Positions 35,566 to 48,201 of a stretch of 64,000 bases of DNA are shown here, in pieces (the stretch's first letter is position 1; each line of letters starts with the position of its first letter). The stretch is from NCBI RefSeq assembly GCF_019175385.1, contig NC_083342.1:122884376-122948375 (forward strand), given 5' to 3'. A program made the position numbers and the translations under genes. Source of the DNA: Lycium barbarum. Its lineage: Eukaryota; Streptophyta; Magnoliopsida; Solanales; Solanaceae. The notes below the pieces were generated by a model. The model saw only the letters and a list, made by a program, of their open reading frames with translations. It searched no databases and was not told the DNA's origin.

Positions 35566-37762
35566 ATGGCCCTAACTGCCACCCTTAACACTGAAGAAGA
35601 GATCGTTCGCCCTGTTGCCAATTTCTCTCCAAGTCTTTGGGGTGATCGTTTCCATTCTTTCTCTCTTGACAATCAGGTGTTTAATTACAACATCTTCTCT
35701 CTTATTTGGTTACTTAGTGATCCCTATTATGCAGCAGTTATATATGAATATTTTCTTTTAAATAACTTTATAGGTTGCTGAAAAATATGCTCAAGAGATT
35801 GAGACTTTGAAGGAACAAACAAGTACTATATTGTCAGCTGCTTGTGGAACAACATTGCCTGAGAAATTGAATTTGATAGACATTGTTGAGCGCCTTGGCC
35901 TAGCCTACCATTTTGAGAAACGAATAGAAGACATGTTGGATCACATTTACAATGCTGATCCTAACTTTGAGGCACATGAATACAATGATTTAAACACTTT
36001 ATCCGTTCAATTTCGAATCCTAAGACAACATGGTTACAATATCTCCCAAAGTACGTCCATTGCATACATATATGATACACACATGTTTTAAATTTATACT
36101 ATAGTCCTGTTTTGTATTTCTCAATTTATTTCTGCTAGAAAACTAATTATCTTTTGCTTTTATTTATGATCCAGAAATTTTTAGCAGATTCCAAGATGAG
36201 AACGGCAAGTTCAAGGAGTCCCATAGGAATGACGCAAAGGGTCTTTTGAACTTATACGAAGCTTCACATGTCAGGACTCATGGAGAGGATATTTTGGAAG
36301 AGGCACTTGCTTTCTCCACTGCTCATCTTGAATCTGCAGCTCCATATTTGAAGCCACCTCTGAGTAAGCAAGTGCAACATTCCCTCGAGCAATCCCTACA
36401 TAAGAGCATCCCAAGAGTTGAGACCCGCTACTTCATCTCTATCTATGAAGAGGAGGAATTCAAAAATCATATGTTGCTTCGATATGCTAAATTGGATTAC
36501 AACTTACTTCAGATGTTGCACAAAGACGAACTCAGTGAAGTATCCAGGTACACTGATGTTTTATCTTAAATGAAAAATATAAATTGTTTGTTCATATATT
36601 AGTTTATTAGATTCGGAGACTGATACTTATTTTGTAGGTGGTGGAAAGATTTGGATTTTGTGACAACACTTCCATATGCTAGGGATAGAGCAGTGGAATG
36701 CTACTTTTGGACGCTGGGGGTGTATGCTGAACCTCAATATTCTCAAGCCCGTGTCATGCTTGCTAAGACTATAGCATTGATTTCGATAGTAGATGACACA
36801 TTCGATTCTTATGGAACCGTAAAAGAACTTGAGGTCTACACCGATGCCATACAAAAGTGGGATATTAGTCAAATTGATCGACTCCCAGAATACATGAAAA
36901 TCAGTTATAAGGCTCTTTTGGATCTCTATGATGATTATGAAAAGGAGTTGTCAAAGGATGGTAGATCTTATGTTGTCCATTACGCAAAAGAAAGAGTATG
37001 ACTCACTCACTCATATATATTCATTAACATCTTATCTCTAAAATCGCCTGTATTTACCTTATTTTTCTTTATAGTCAAAATTATTTTTGGAATATTGACA
37101 GTTAATATATCTTTATTTGTTGTTAAATAGATGAAGGAGATCGTGAGAAGTTATTTTGTTGAAGCAAAATGGTTTATTGAGGGATATATGCCATCTGTTT
37201 CCGAGTACCTTAGCAATGCACTAGCTACTAGCACATATTACTTGCTAACTACGACGTCCTACTTGGGAATGAAGTCAGCTACCAAGGAAGATTTCGAATG
37301 GTTGGCTACGAACCCTAAAATTCTTGAAGCTAATGCTACATTATGCCGAGTTGTTGATGACATAGCCACGTATGAGGTACACATCACATTACACCACTTA
37401 AGAGTTGCAGTAAATCCATATAATATGATTTCATCCTTATATATGCATTGTAATTGCCATTCCAGGTTGAGAAGGGTAGGGGCCAAATTGCAACAGGAAT
37501 TGAGTGCTATATGAGGGATTATGACGTATCGACAGAAGTAGCAATGGACAAATTCCAAGAAATGGCTGAGATAGCATGGAAGGATATGAATGAAGAAATT
37601 CTTCGTCCAACACCAGTCTCTACCGAAATTCTTACTCGTATCCTCAATCTCGCTCGTAATATAGATGTTATTTACAAGCACAATCAAGATGGATACACTC
37701 ATCCAGAAAAAGTTCTAAAACCTCACATCGTCGCTGTGCTGGTGGACTCCATTGAAATCTAA
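35566..37762 (+). CDS. VS: Premnaspirodiene (vetispiradiene)-type sesquiterpene synthase, 6 exons, 553 aa
   Basis: Cytosolic TPS-a enzyme expected to cyclise farnesyl diphosphate to a vetispirane, the first committed step to solavetivone/lubimin-type phytoalexins. Exons 35566-35676, 35774-36050, 36175-36547, 36638-36995, 37131-37376 and 37466-37762 are joined by GT-AG introns of 89-135 bp and give an uninterrupted frame. Seen motifs: N-terminal [11 protein letters not shown] with no transit peptide, RDR (269-271), metal-binding DDTFD (306-310), second metal site D449/T453/E457, and catalytic Tyr525. The nine positions reported to separate tobacco epi-aristolochene synthase from Hyoscyamus premnaspirodiene synthase (numbering +5) are all of the premnaspirodiene type: T279, A296, I377, S407, L411, N441, T443, L444, I521. 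The 358-nt fourth exon equals the usual exons 4 and 5 fused. Product identity is an inference. Confidence 0.92.
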
Positions 37763-37828
37763 AGCATGGAGTCTTTCTTCGTTAATACCTTTCACCTCGA
37801 GGTTGAACCTACTTCACTTTAGTATACA

Positions 37829-37834
37829 AATAAA
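37829..37834 (+). terminator. Poly(A) signal of the terpene synthase
   Basis: AATAAA 67 bp after the stop codon. Further AT-rich candidates lie near 37950. Confidence 0.55.
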
Positions 37835-37839
37835 ACCGC

Positions 37840-38870
37840 AAAACTTACCGGTAAAGTTTCAAAAGAAGGCTCCATAACGAGAACAAATAGTGGAAAGGAG
37901 CGTCTATTAACATTGTTTGGTGAAAAGAAAAAATGTCTTTCATTTAATGCGTATAAATAATATCTTTGTTACAACCAATATGTATGTATGAATGTAATAA
38001 GTCTGCTTTAAGATAAAGCTATATCAATTTGGGGTTTAAACTATGTTAATGACTATGACCGTTTCATTATTTTAGCAATTCGCTTTGTGTTCGAGATCTT
38101 GGACATTAGAGAGTCATAGACAGAGAAATAAAAGGGAAGAAAAAGAAGGATCGTCGGGGAAGGAGAGCCAGGGAAGAGGCAGTGCATGGAATAGGCAAGC
38201 AGAATTGCTCATCTCATGCTCTGTCTCGTCCCTGTCTATCCATTCCACACCATATTTTACCTCAATAGGGACTTCCTTTACCCATGCTAACATTCCCTCC
38301 AACTCAAAAAAATAAAACTTCAACTTTGTGGAAATTGCCAATGGCCAAAAAGTTAGCGCAATGGCTGCTTTATGATGTGAGTAAGGGCTAGATGAAGAAA
38401 TATTCATAGTACAAGTGCTAGTACTACTAAGTACTAAGGAGTACATACATTGGACTCCAAGTTCCAGTTGTGCATAACTGTACTGCAGATTTCGGTTTGT
38501 AGTACAAAAACAAAGTTTGCCCCAACAACGAAAACCTACTTCTTGATAAAAGACCTTTTAGAATAATTTTGGTTGAACTAACACACTTAAAAATAGAAAT
38601 TTGATAGAAAAGAACTACCCGTCCAGTTTAAGGATTTCTTGTTTGAGTAAATTTTTTTAAGAAAATCAACTTGCATGGTCGGACCAACCTCCTAACCAAG
38701 ACGACGTTCCACTGAAAATTTGGTGACTAACAACTTACAAATCATGTTAAATCAGGTGATAAATTTTGGTGTTCTGATACCGCGTATTAGTTTTACCACT
38801 TCAACTTCCTCCTTTCAGTTCCAACTGACAACCACCCTCCGGAAAAAAGAGAAATTCTCAGTTCACTTAT
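37840..38870. other. No gene recognised
   Basis: Two overlapping ORFs on opposite strands near 38085-38446 show no domain, no start context and no splice logic. Confidence 0.5.
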
Positions 38871-38879
38871 CTTAGGATG

Positions 38880-40993
38880 ATGACAAGCAGAGGTATCTGA
38901 TGATGACACAGAAAAACGTCTATGATCCGCTTATTGATGTCTGCTCTTGAACAAGTGGTACCAACAAGACAATCAGTTGGAGGACTGCTCTTAAGTTTTG
39001 CGGATCTCAAGTTGCGCTTTTCGTCACTAAAGGTGAAAGCCTGAATGCAGAATCCACCACATTTACATTAGAACATAGGGTCATTCCAGACTAACAGAGA
39101 ATCAAATATCCTCGTTTACGAGCCACTAACATTATAATCAAACGACTAAATAACTACCAGAAACTTAAAGTTAGAACTTAGAAATACAGATTGGAAGAAT
39201 GATCAAGAAAGGCAATCAAGAAAGGCAATCTTCCTCCCAAAGCTGGACCACTTTTTTCCATTGACCTGAAAGAAGAAAAACAAGCTCATTAAGAAGCAAC
39301 CAATTTGCCCCACTCCCAAATGAGACTGTTCAGCACAGATATACTATAGAATCAATCACTAAGCATCCGACATATACAATCAAAGCAAGTCCGAAACATC
39401 CCAATACTGGGGTTTGGGAGCACAAGGATATAAAGAAAACACACTGGGGTTGCTAAAGCAAGAGAAACAACCGATCTACATGCAATACGATACTGCTTTA
39501 CACGGGTTATACCATACCAAGTCTGGAGATATGGTTTAGTTTGACTTCCATATCAAACTTAATAGTGCTGGGAAAAGACATAAAATTGATTGTGGAAGCT
39601 AATACAAAATCTGTTTGATAAAGAAAAACATCATATTCAATTCTTTCAACCTGTGACTTGATTGAAATATGGAACTTCGTCCCGAGCTGTGGTACTAACG
39701 AGTCTATTGGAAAGTTTTCTTAGCAACATTTACATGAACTTTCAAGTGGATGAGATCATTTTAGTGGTGTCAACTTATCACTACATGTTGGATGTGGGTC
39801 TAACATTTCAAAGCATCCTAAAATGGACAGCGCATTCAACGAATACGTGATAGATTACTTGGGGGAGGGGGGAAATAGATAATTCTGAACTATCTTATCA
39901 CGCTGATACTCGCATACATTAGGAACCTTCATGTACGGAAAACACAGTAATGTGCCTTAATGTAAGGAAGTTCATAATTACTCACGCTAGTTTATTCAGT
40001 TAATGAACAAAAAAGAAGACTTTAACAATCTATAAGGCCACTCTCAGATCAGCTTCCTAATTAAAGTAATATAATCTAGTCTCTAGAATCAGTTTCCTTA
40101 CTAAAGTTCATATTCCATCTGAATCTTTTCATTGCCCGTGGCTCGTTACTATCACCTAAGGTTTTACACAAGAACTAACGGAACAATTTGAACATGCTGT
40201 TGCGGAAAATCATCAGTTACATTTTACATTGTTTAGCTTTTTTCTTTTTAAAATACATTGTATGTTTGAGTTTCACCTTCGATTTTCAAATTAATTTCAC
40301 TTATAGAGGTCTTTGGTGTTGCAATATTAGTTGACTGTATAGGAAATACAGGTGATCATAAAAGGAAAAACCTTCTTAGTTCTAAAATTTCCACATGTTA
40401 GACTATATATATAAATTGGGACTATCCGAATGCAAGTGGTCTAACTGTTGAAGTGCGGGGCACAGTACACGAGGATGATATCTAAGATCCATGAGATCCA
40501 AGACGAAAATAAGCAAATACTACAATTTCTCGGTTAATTCATTGACAATCATAAAGGTCACCCACATATAACATTTTTAGGTACATTGACAAGTTAAATA
40601 CAAGTACATAATGTCATATATTGCAGCGACAAAAGATATATAATGCCGTATATATGCTCCAAGTTGTTCACACTTCAAAGAAAAGAAGATATTTTCTTGA
40701 GGAGAAAATGCAATGCCAGAGCTGTATCATTTAGCCTTCCATTCGATTATTTAAGTTGTATTGACTTTAGCCATTTTCCAAATCACTACATACTAAATTA
40801 TCGAACTGAACCAAAATCTTAACATTGCATCGGATTGGAAAATTGTTGAGCAGCTTACGCAAATAATAAATGTGAATAGCAAATTAACAAACTTGTGTAC
40901 ATGTATACGAATAGATAACAGCACGAACCCCACAACCCACAAGACACATGGAAAAGTAATACCAACAAAAAATAAAGTAAATACCTCTAGAGC
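38880..40993 (-). other. Possible 3' UTR exon and UTR intron of the MUSTANG-like gene
   Basis: On the minus strand a donor-like AG|GTATTTAC follows the stop codon by about 10 bases (near 40984), and an acceptor-like TTCTTTCAG|GTC occurs near 39267. The sequence between and beyond holds no coding signal. This is an inference from splice-like motifs only. Confidence 0.3.
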
Positions 40994-42270
40994 TTAGCTT
41001 TCCAGCAACACTTCTTTGCAAGTTGACTTATTGTGGCCTGTACCCTTGCATCTACTACATTGGAGTTGACGCCTAGCTACTTCATGGGAACCCACCTTCT
41101 TAGTAGTTGGCCGCCCTGGTGGACGACGGGTAGGAGGAGGGGTAACTGCTACAGCAGCTTGAGAAGCATCCTTTTTCTTGGGTCGTTCTAAGCTTGGAAT
41201 TGGATGTGTTGACTCTGAATATGTTGATTTGTAACTATCAGCAGTAAAGTACCAGGCACAATAGTCGTATGAATCACAACTAAGGCAACCAATGACAACT
41301 ATGGCATGGCAACAAGGTAACCCACTTAGCCCCCAATCTCTGCAACTACACTCGCAATGGCCAATGTCAACTACTTCTATGGTATCCCCCGTACCTCAAA
41401 TTTGGTACCATTAGGCATCAACACTTGAAGAGTATTAAACTTTTGGCTTTCTTTCTCTAGCTTTTCCTCCATAGATGGAGTTAGCCTTGTCACCCACTGA
41501 TTGGACTCAGTCCGCCGGGTATAAATCAGCTCCATTATCTTACCTCTTATTGCATCAACCATCTGGGTGATTGGCAGGTCATGAGCATCTGCTACCCAAC
41601 CATAGAAAAGCTCTCCAAAGTTTGATGTCATGTGGTTATATCACATCCCACGGAAGAAAGCATTTGCCCAGTTAATGGGCTCCCTCTGCATTACCCAGTT
41701 GTAAGCATCTAGTGAAATACTTTTTATGCTTTCAACACACCTGTGGAAGCCTTCAGGCTTTGGTGCATAAGTTGCACCGTAAAAATCCTCAACCAAAAGG
41801 CACTTGACATCATAAGAAAATTGCCCTCTCGCCTCTCTGATAAGTTGTTCAGAAAGATAGCGTAGACAGTAGCCATGACAGACATCCTCACCCTGAAATA
41901 TTTCAGCAATCGATTCTCTAAGCCCCTTCTCTCTATCAGCCACGCAAGTAATACCACGACACATTGACAATGCAGTTCTAAGCTGTAATAGGAACCAATG
42001 CCAATTATCATCAGATTCTGAGTCAACTATGGCAAAAGCAAAAGGAAAAACACCATCATTCCCATCAGTAGTTGTTGCTGCTAACAGAGTGCCTTGGTAT
42101 TTAGACTTTAAGAATATACTATCTAGGAAAAGCAGGGGCCTGCAGCCTTGTTCGAAGCCATAGAGTGAAGCATGAAGTGATACAAAGAGCCTGTGAAAGC
42201 TTGAGTCATCCTTTGTAGTGAAAGTTGCAAGACTTCCAGGATTTGTCTCCATCACTTTTTTACAAAAAAA

Positions 42271-43561
42271 CGGAAAAGGCTCATAAATACCTTTAACGTA
42301 TCGGAAATGGCTCATAAATACCCTTCATCCACCTTTGGATCTACAAATACCCTTAAGGTTTGTTTCTGGATCAAATATATCCTTCAAACTAACGGATGAA
42401 CTTAGGTCAGATTTGACACTTTAAAAAAGCCACGTGGCATTTTCTGATTGGCTCACTTTTTAAATTTCGAAATAATTAAAACCGACCCGTTTTTCTTAAA
42501 TTAAAACCGACCGGTCTAGAAATTAGAACGTATTCTAGAGTTCTGCATATCCGGTGAGTCTCTTCTTCTCCATTCAAGAAAATTTCTTTCTTCCTCTTTT
42601 TTTTCACTGCTTTTGTTTATCAAAATCCTCCATTAAAGAGTGCATAAAGATTTGTTATTTGCCCATTTGAGAAAAATAAGTGTTTTACGATACCCAGAAG
42701 GGATTAACCCAACCGATTTTCAGTTATGGAACAATGCTGCCTTTGATAATGGAGATTATGAAGACTTTTCTTCACTAAAATGTTCTTTTGAATCTGATAT
42801 ATCAAGCAAGGAGAATCAAACTCCTTTGTTTGTGAATTCATCCGTTAGTCTCTCATCTCCGATACCCATTAAGCCACTTCACCCAAATGTCCATCAGACA
42901 AAAAAAAAAACATAATATTCAAACTTTCATATATAATTTCAGTGAATATATCCGAAAAAAAAGGAAGTTAAACTACTAAGTTTCTCAGCAAAAATTATTA
43001 CTTACACCAACACGAGGACACTAAGTCCAACATTCATAAGACTTTTGGTTGTCAATTGGTCCAAAATCAGTCCATAATCATATCTGCGCGACTGGTTTAA
43101 GCTTCAAAAAGACACCAATTTTCTGACATTCGAACACAAAAAAAAAAATACGTTCACTGATGGACAAATAACAAATCTTTATGCAAACTTTAATGGAGGA
43201 TTTTGATAAAGAAAAGTAGAAAAAAAAATGGAAGAAGGAAATTTTCTTGAATGGAGAAGAGACTCACAGGAGCCTCAGAACTCTAGATTCTAATTTCTAA
43301 TTAGGGAGAAAAGATTGTAAGTATTGTTTAATTTAAGAAAAACAGGTGGATTTTAATTATTTCGAAATTAAAAAAGTGGGCCAATCAGAAAATGCCACGT
43401 GGCTTTTTAAAAGTGTCAAGTCTGACCTAAGTTCATCCGTTAGTTTGAGGGTTATATTTGATCCAAAAACAAACCTTAAGGGTATTTTTAGACCCAAAGG
43501 TGGATGGAGAGTATTTATGAGCATTTTCCCATACGTTAGTGGTATTTATGAGCCTTTTCCG
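42271..43561. mobile_element. MULE with long terminal inverted repeats, Pack-MULE candidate (1.29 kb)
   Basis: Ends CGGAAAAGGCTCATAAATACC and its inverse; the inverted arms extend with gaps for about 380 bp on each side, to ATCAAAATCCTCCATTAAAG (about 42635) and its inverse (about 43190). Flanked by CAAAAAAA at 42263-42270 and 43562-43569 (8 bp or more; the A-run obscures the limit). Inserted in the MUSTANG-like reading frame. Confidence 0.85.
42640..42915 (+). other. Open frame inside the MULE (possible captured gene fragment)
   Basis: 91-codon plus-strand frame opening with GTG, not ATG, and containing YPEGINPTDFQLWNNAAFDN and SSKENQTPLFVNSS. It has ordinary protein-like composition, unlike the AT-rich element around it, and ends in an A-run. 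I do not recognise the family. It lies exactly between the terminal arms, the place where Pack-MULEs carry host fragments. Confidence 0.45.
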
Positions 43562-44662
43562 CAAAAAAAATGGCAGCTGACTATATGCCTCCTTATAAGA
43601 ACCTTGAAGCTGCTCCTTAGCAATCTCTTTTCCAAGCCATGCCTGGAAATAATTTAACTGGATTCCATATTCCTTTTGTATGTCATTGACAATGTCCTTT
43701 GGCTTGTAATTTGGGGAAACTTTCAACTTCTCCTTTATAATACTAGCCACCCAACTCCTTGTTGCCTGATAGCCATTAGTAACAACGGCCCCTTCACATG
43801 TGTGGGTAGGATTCATTTTTTTAATGCAGATTAATGGGGCGGTTGACAATCTTGATGCATGAATTCTCCATGGACAGCCCTCTGCTTTGCATTTTACAGT
43901 CACTCGATGACTATCATTCTTCTTGTACTTGAAAGCAAATTGATTTGTAATAGCATATTTCCGCAATGTCTCACGAAATTCATGCACACTATTAAACCTT
44001 TGGCCCACACCAGTTATATCATTTTGCCACTGCTGAGCAGCTTTAGCATTCTTTTCATCATAATTAGCAGCAGCAAATGAAACTGGAGCAGGCATTTCAG
44101 CTTCTATCTCAATTGTGCCGTCAACATTGTTCGTATCACCTACGACATCAAAATTGGCATCAAGCAAGAGGCCAGGCTCATTGGGGTCATCCAAGATATC
44201 CTCCACAACACTCAGAGGAGCTTCAACTGGGACCGCCAATGCTGATAAAGTCGTCCGGCTTGACCTGCAACACAGTATGTCCAATATATTTCATCCTTTA
44301 AAAAGGGAGAATTCTACATATTTTAGGCAGCAAGGAATCTACCTACTGCCAGGCATGTTTGAGAGATCAGGGTCAACAGCTTCTTCAGTCATCACGTAGA
44401 TCTCTGCAGTATCAGAGTTGCCATGGAATTTGATCATGCGCTTAAGGTCTTTGTCATTGGAGATTGTTATAAGTGCCTTCCTGTTTCCAGGAAGAAAATA
44501 TTTGACTGACATAGTAGCAAGGCTGCAGTTAAACATCTCAGCTACCTCCATCTTGAAATCACTGTAGTTCAGTTTTTCATCCATTTCCATGGCATGAGCA
44601 TCTCCGCCTTTATAAGAAAGAAAACCATCTTTATCAGTCTCAAATTCACCACCTAACTGACA

Positions 44663-44720
44663 TCATACTATTCTAAAAGTGGAAAGACCTAAGTTGAAAA
44701 GTTGAATTACTAAAATATTC
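44663..44720 (+). mobile_element. Helitron-like 5' end
   Basis: TCATACTATTCTAAAAGTGG after an A resembles the start at 34411. It cuts off the N-terminus of the MUSTANG-like gene. The 3' end was not identified, so only the start is given. Confidence 0.35.
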
Positions 44721-46310
44721 ATTGAAAGTTAAAACACATTTTTACCCCTATCTAAATACTATTTCTATACTATTTTTATAGCAAATAGTAAATTTACCTA
44801 CTAGTAAATGATAAATGAATCAATTAAATGATGAATAAATAAATTACCTGGCAAGTTCCATGTATCTGTCAAGGCACTTATTGTAGTCTGCTTACTTTCA
44901 TCTAAACTTTGATATATTTTTTCCAATTTAAAAAGCTTAAAAGCCACCTTTTTAATTAAATTCTCTTAACTACGCCAATAAAGTTTTAGAATCAAAATAA
45001 AAGAGGACGAATTGAAATGCTTTTCAGCTAAAAGAAAAAATCCAAACAGGCACGTCTTCATGTATTTATTTTTAAAACCCCCTTCTCATCCGCTTCTTTA
45101 TCCCACATTAACATTCTATTTATGTGCGTATAAATCCTCCATCAGTTACGTCTATAACTCTCAAATTATTTAATGTGTGACATTATGATACCCTTTTGTA
45201 TTACCAATATATGCCTATATAAGCTCATTATTAGCAGGAAACCCAAAATAAGATTTGCTCAAAAAAATACTGTTCAAGAATTAACAATCTTTTAGATTAG
45301 AGGATAGCATACTATGGCTGTCATACATACAGTCATAATTTGATTTTGTAAACTCAAAAGAATTGGCCTACACATCAGTTTTGCATTTCAGTGTGGAAAT
45401 TTATTGGTTTGATGCTTTGGCCAGGGACGATTTAAACGCTAGAGAATATCTTTGTTAATGCATTAGTACGTTCAAAATTCTCAGTTTATATAAACCGTAT
45501 GTAGCAGTGCGATCACTGACACCACCAAAAAGAGTATCTACCAATGTCTAATTTTGAAATAGCCACCAAACCAGTATCGATTATAGTTATTCTCTACATA
45601 CTCCTTTTTTTTCTTTTTCTTTTTTTTACCTTTTCCCTTCATTGTATGGAATTTTATTAAAAGAAAAAAAGGAGGAGGAAAGAGAAGAATTGAATTAAAT
45701 ATTAAGAAGGGGTAGAAGCTTCTGATATTATGAAGTAACGGGTAGGGGGAGGGACAAACTATTTTGTTTCTGAAGAAAAAAATCTGCTTTAAGTTGTAAT
45801 TCATATTTCATTTTGTTTCTTTAGTCTTCCACGATAATATAAATTGTCAGCTGTAGACTTTTTTGTTAGTAATCCTAACTGTTTTAACTTTTAAGTTTTC
45901 ATTAGCTTGGACGTACTTCTCTAATGCTATAGACTATATGCACTATTAATATACTTAATTATTTTAGTTTTTTAAAATATTGTGTGTATGTGTGTCAATT
46001 TTGCCTTATGTGTATATGCGATCTCTTTTTAAATTCTTCAAAGGTTTTATATTACTGTTTTGTATACTAATTGATATGAGTCCACGTGCCCAGAGATTAG
46101 TATGGCTATAAGTCGCTTCCCAGCCATGACCTAAAGCAACATTCACGAAACAAATATAAGATTAAATCAATGAAAAGCCATTAGCAGTTAGAACAAACTA
46201 CCCTTGTGAGTACCAATTGATCATGCCAATCTTCACCTTGTTTAATCTTCTCTAGTACCAGCTGCTATCTGTTGGTGAAGTATGTTCCCATACATTTATA
46301 TATTTAAAAA
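44721..46310. other. No gene recognised
   Basis: AT-rich spacer. An ORF at 45538-45804 is Lys/Phe-rich low complexity. Confidence 0.4.
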
Positions 46311-46319
46311 TAATAAACT

Positions 46320-46790
46320 TTAATATTTCATTTTATTCTTAATAAGAAGTTTTAATAGTCATACAAATGAAAGCATGCTTGGAGTGCATTAAATTTTGGA
46401 TATCATCTATTCATTGAATTAGTTTGCATAAGATCAACATTAACTTGGTAAAATACGATGTCATAGATAATTCAAGTTTGAACGGGAAAAACATGCGCGC
46501 GAACAATTTATGTTTCTTGTTTCATTCAGACAAGCCATCAATCTTGAACTTGTTCGGCAACAACCCTTTCGTCCTAAAGTCAATTATTAATATATGTTTA
46601 ATTAACAAGTTAATGTCAGGCGGTTATTGAATACCCCCGCACCCCCAAAAGATTTAAAAAAAAAAAGAATCATATAGGTAAATATTTGTTTTTCTTTTCC
46701 GTTTGTGTGTCTCTTTAGTTTAATCTCAAATAAAAAGAAAAGTCCCAATAATTGGATATGTTCAAATTTAATTCTTCCAAAATAATTGGA
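46320..46790. repeat. Duplicate of 31590-32060
   Basis: Shares CATGCTTGGAG, TCTTAATAAGAAG, ATACGATG-CA-AGATAATTCA and AAAGTCCCAATAATT motifs in order, with scattered differences. Confidence 0.75.
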
Positions 46791-46799
46791 TTCTTTTAT

Positions 46800-47319
46800 C
46801 AAAATAAGATGCAGGAATATTTAAGTCAACAAAGTCTTGAGCTAGTGGTTAATAAGGTGCATGTATTGAATCTACCGTCTCATATTTTCATGAGTTTAGA
46901 TCATCCAAACGATATTGATAAATAAGCCTCCTTAATTTGTAATTCTAAAAATAAAATAGATCATCTGCTACAACAGATAAAAATGACCCGATGGTGTATA
47001 TGTAACTTAAACTTTATTTTTATTGCATCAAAGTCGTGATTATTGAGTTAGTGACAAATTAATAATACACTCCTTTTGACCTAGTTTTTGTGATGCACTT
47101 TTTTAGAGAAATAATACATTCCTATATCTAAAATAATTCACTTTTAATTTTTTTATTTCCCTTTAATAAAATAATTTGTAACTACATAAATATCTATTAC
47201 TTGATTTAGATCATGAATTTCAATATTTTAAAAAAAAAAAATTTCCAATCAAATATTATTACATAAAATGGGACAAAGTGATTATGAATGTGTTTCAATT
47301 TCCCATGTTCGGTTGGTCA
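46800..47319. other. No feature recognised
   Basis: AT-rich intergenic sequence without coding or repeat signal I can support. Confidence 0.4.
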
Positions 47320-47471
47320 ATGGATATATATGCCGTTCAATTTTAACAAAAATAGTTATCCCGTAGTTCATTAGTAATGCAGCACTACATTTAAAGTTAA
47401 CGACGTGAAAAAAAATGTGTTTGCGTCATTGCGTGTGTATTATCTGCGGGGCCTCTTAGCAACATTGGGGG

Positions 47472-47651
47472 CAGGGGCGGAGCTAGGTAAGCTCCAGGGG
47501 AACCCCCTCAGCAAAAAATTACAGTGTATATACAAGATTAAAATTATTTTTTTAGGTATATATAGTAGATGTTGAACCCCCTTGACTTCTTCGTGTATTT
47601 ATTTCTTCATATTTTTGAACCCCCTATGTGAAAATCCTGGCTCCGCCACTG
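47472..47651. mobile_element. Short hAT-type MITE (180 bp)
   Basis: Ends CAGGGGCGGAGC and GGCTCCGCCACTG, flanked by ATTGGGGG (47464-47471) and ACTGGGGG (47652-47659). Related to the MITE at 32624. Confidence 0.8.
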
Positions 47652-47689
47652 ACTGGGGGCTAAAAGTCAAACTTCAAACAGAGGCCCTA

Positions 47690-47935
47690 GCTAATTGTTT
47701 TAAAAGGAAAGATCGTCATATATATTTTTATTTAAAGTTTTCTTTTTCTAGCTTTTTAAGATGCGAAGTCATTAATTAGTGTTTTATAATTGATTTGTTC
47801 TAACAATTCTTTTTCAATTGATAATATACCTAATTCATTCAATATCTCTTGAGACATTGTTGATCTTGGATAAGATTTTGTCAATTTTAATTTTGAAAAA
47901 CTTCGAATCTTTCGGTTGAGGCAACAGTTTATATA
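47690..47935 (-). pseudogene. hAT transposase C-terminal relic
   Basis: Minus-strand reading, with a frame shift, gives KSYPRSTMSQE-type sequence followed by LNELGILSIEKELLEQINY. This resembles the dimerisation segment of TTF/ZMYM1-like hAT transposases. No catalytic domain present. Confidence 0.6.
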
Positions 47936-47942
47936 TAAAATA

Positions 47943-48201
47943 CTCCATCCGTTCCAATTTGTTTGAGACTTTTCGCTTTTCGAGAGTCAACCTTCTTAAT
48001 TTTGACCGTGTGTTTGAACACAAAATCTTTAAATTTTTCATAATAAAATTTACATTTTTGGAAACTGCGTAAAAAGTACTATAAGTCACCATAATTAATA
48101 ATTTAAAATATTTAAAGACGTATGAAAAAAAATACGGCCAAAGAACAACTTGTTTGACTCTCGAAAGGTGAAAAGTGTTAAACAAATTGGGACGGAGGGA
48201 G
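47943..48201. mobile_element. Stowaway-type MITE, complete (259 bp)
   Basis: Ends CTCCATCCGTTCCAATTTG and CAAATTGGGACGGAGGGAG, flanked by TA at 47941-47942 and 48202-48203. Truncated relatives at 23733-23928 and 30901-31083. Confidence 0.9.

Larger units (their letters stand above)
40994..44660 (-). pseudogene. MUSTANG-B-like gene (PB1 domain plus Mutator-type transposase), disrupted
   Basis: Minus strand. The first retained exon (about 44660-44343) encodes GGEFETD then a PB1 domain (MEMDEKLNYSDF, ISNDKDLKRMI). A clean intron (44342-44265, GT-AG) follows. The next exon has a MuDR-type DNA-binding region (CKAEGCPWRIHAS). The transposase domain shows LFLDSIFLKSKYQGTLL, VADREKGL and HGYCLRYL, then a SWIM finger (CECSCRDWGLSGLPCCHA) and a CCHC knuckle (CSRCKGTGHNKSTC), ending TAA at 40994. 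PB1 plus transposase is the hallmark of the domesticated MUSTANG-B family. Damage: an in-frame TGA at 41641 where Arg is expected, a one-base frameshift near 41387, a MULE at 42271-43561, and loss of the N-terminus at a Helitron-like junction (44663). Also SIF for the usual D-G first catalytic stretch, which may be family-typical. Confidence 0.8.

Noticed and set aside
38085..38446. Overlapping ORFs on both strands downstream of the terpene synthase
   Set aside because: No homology I recognise, opposite-strand overlap, no supporting splice or start context.
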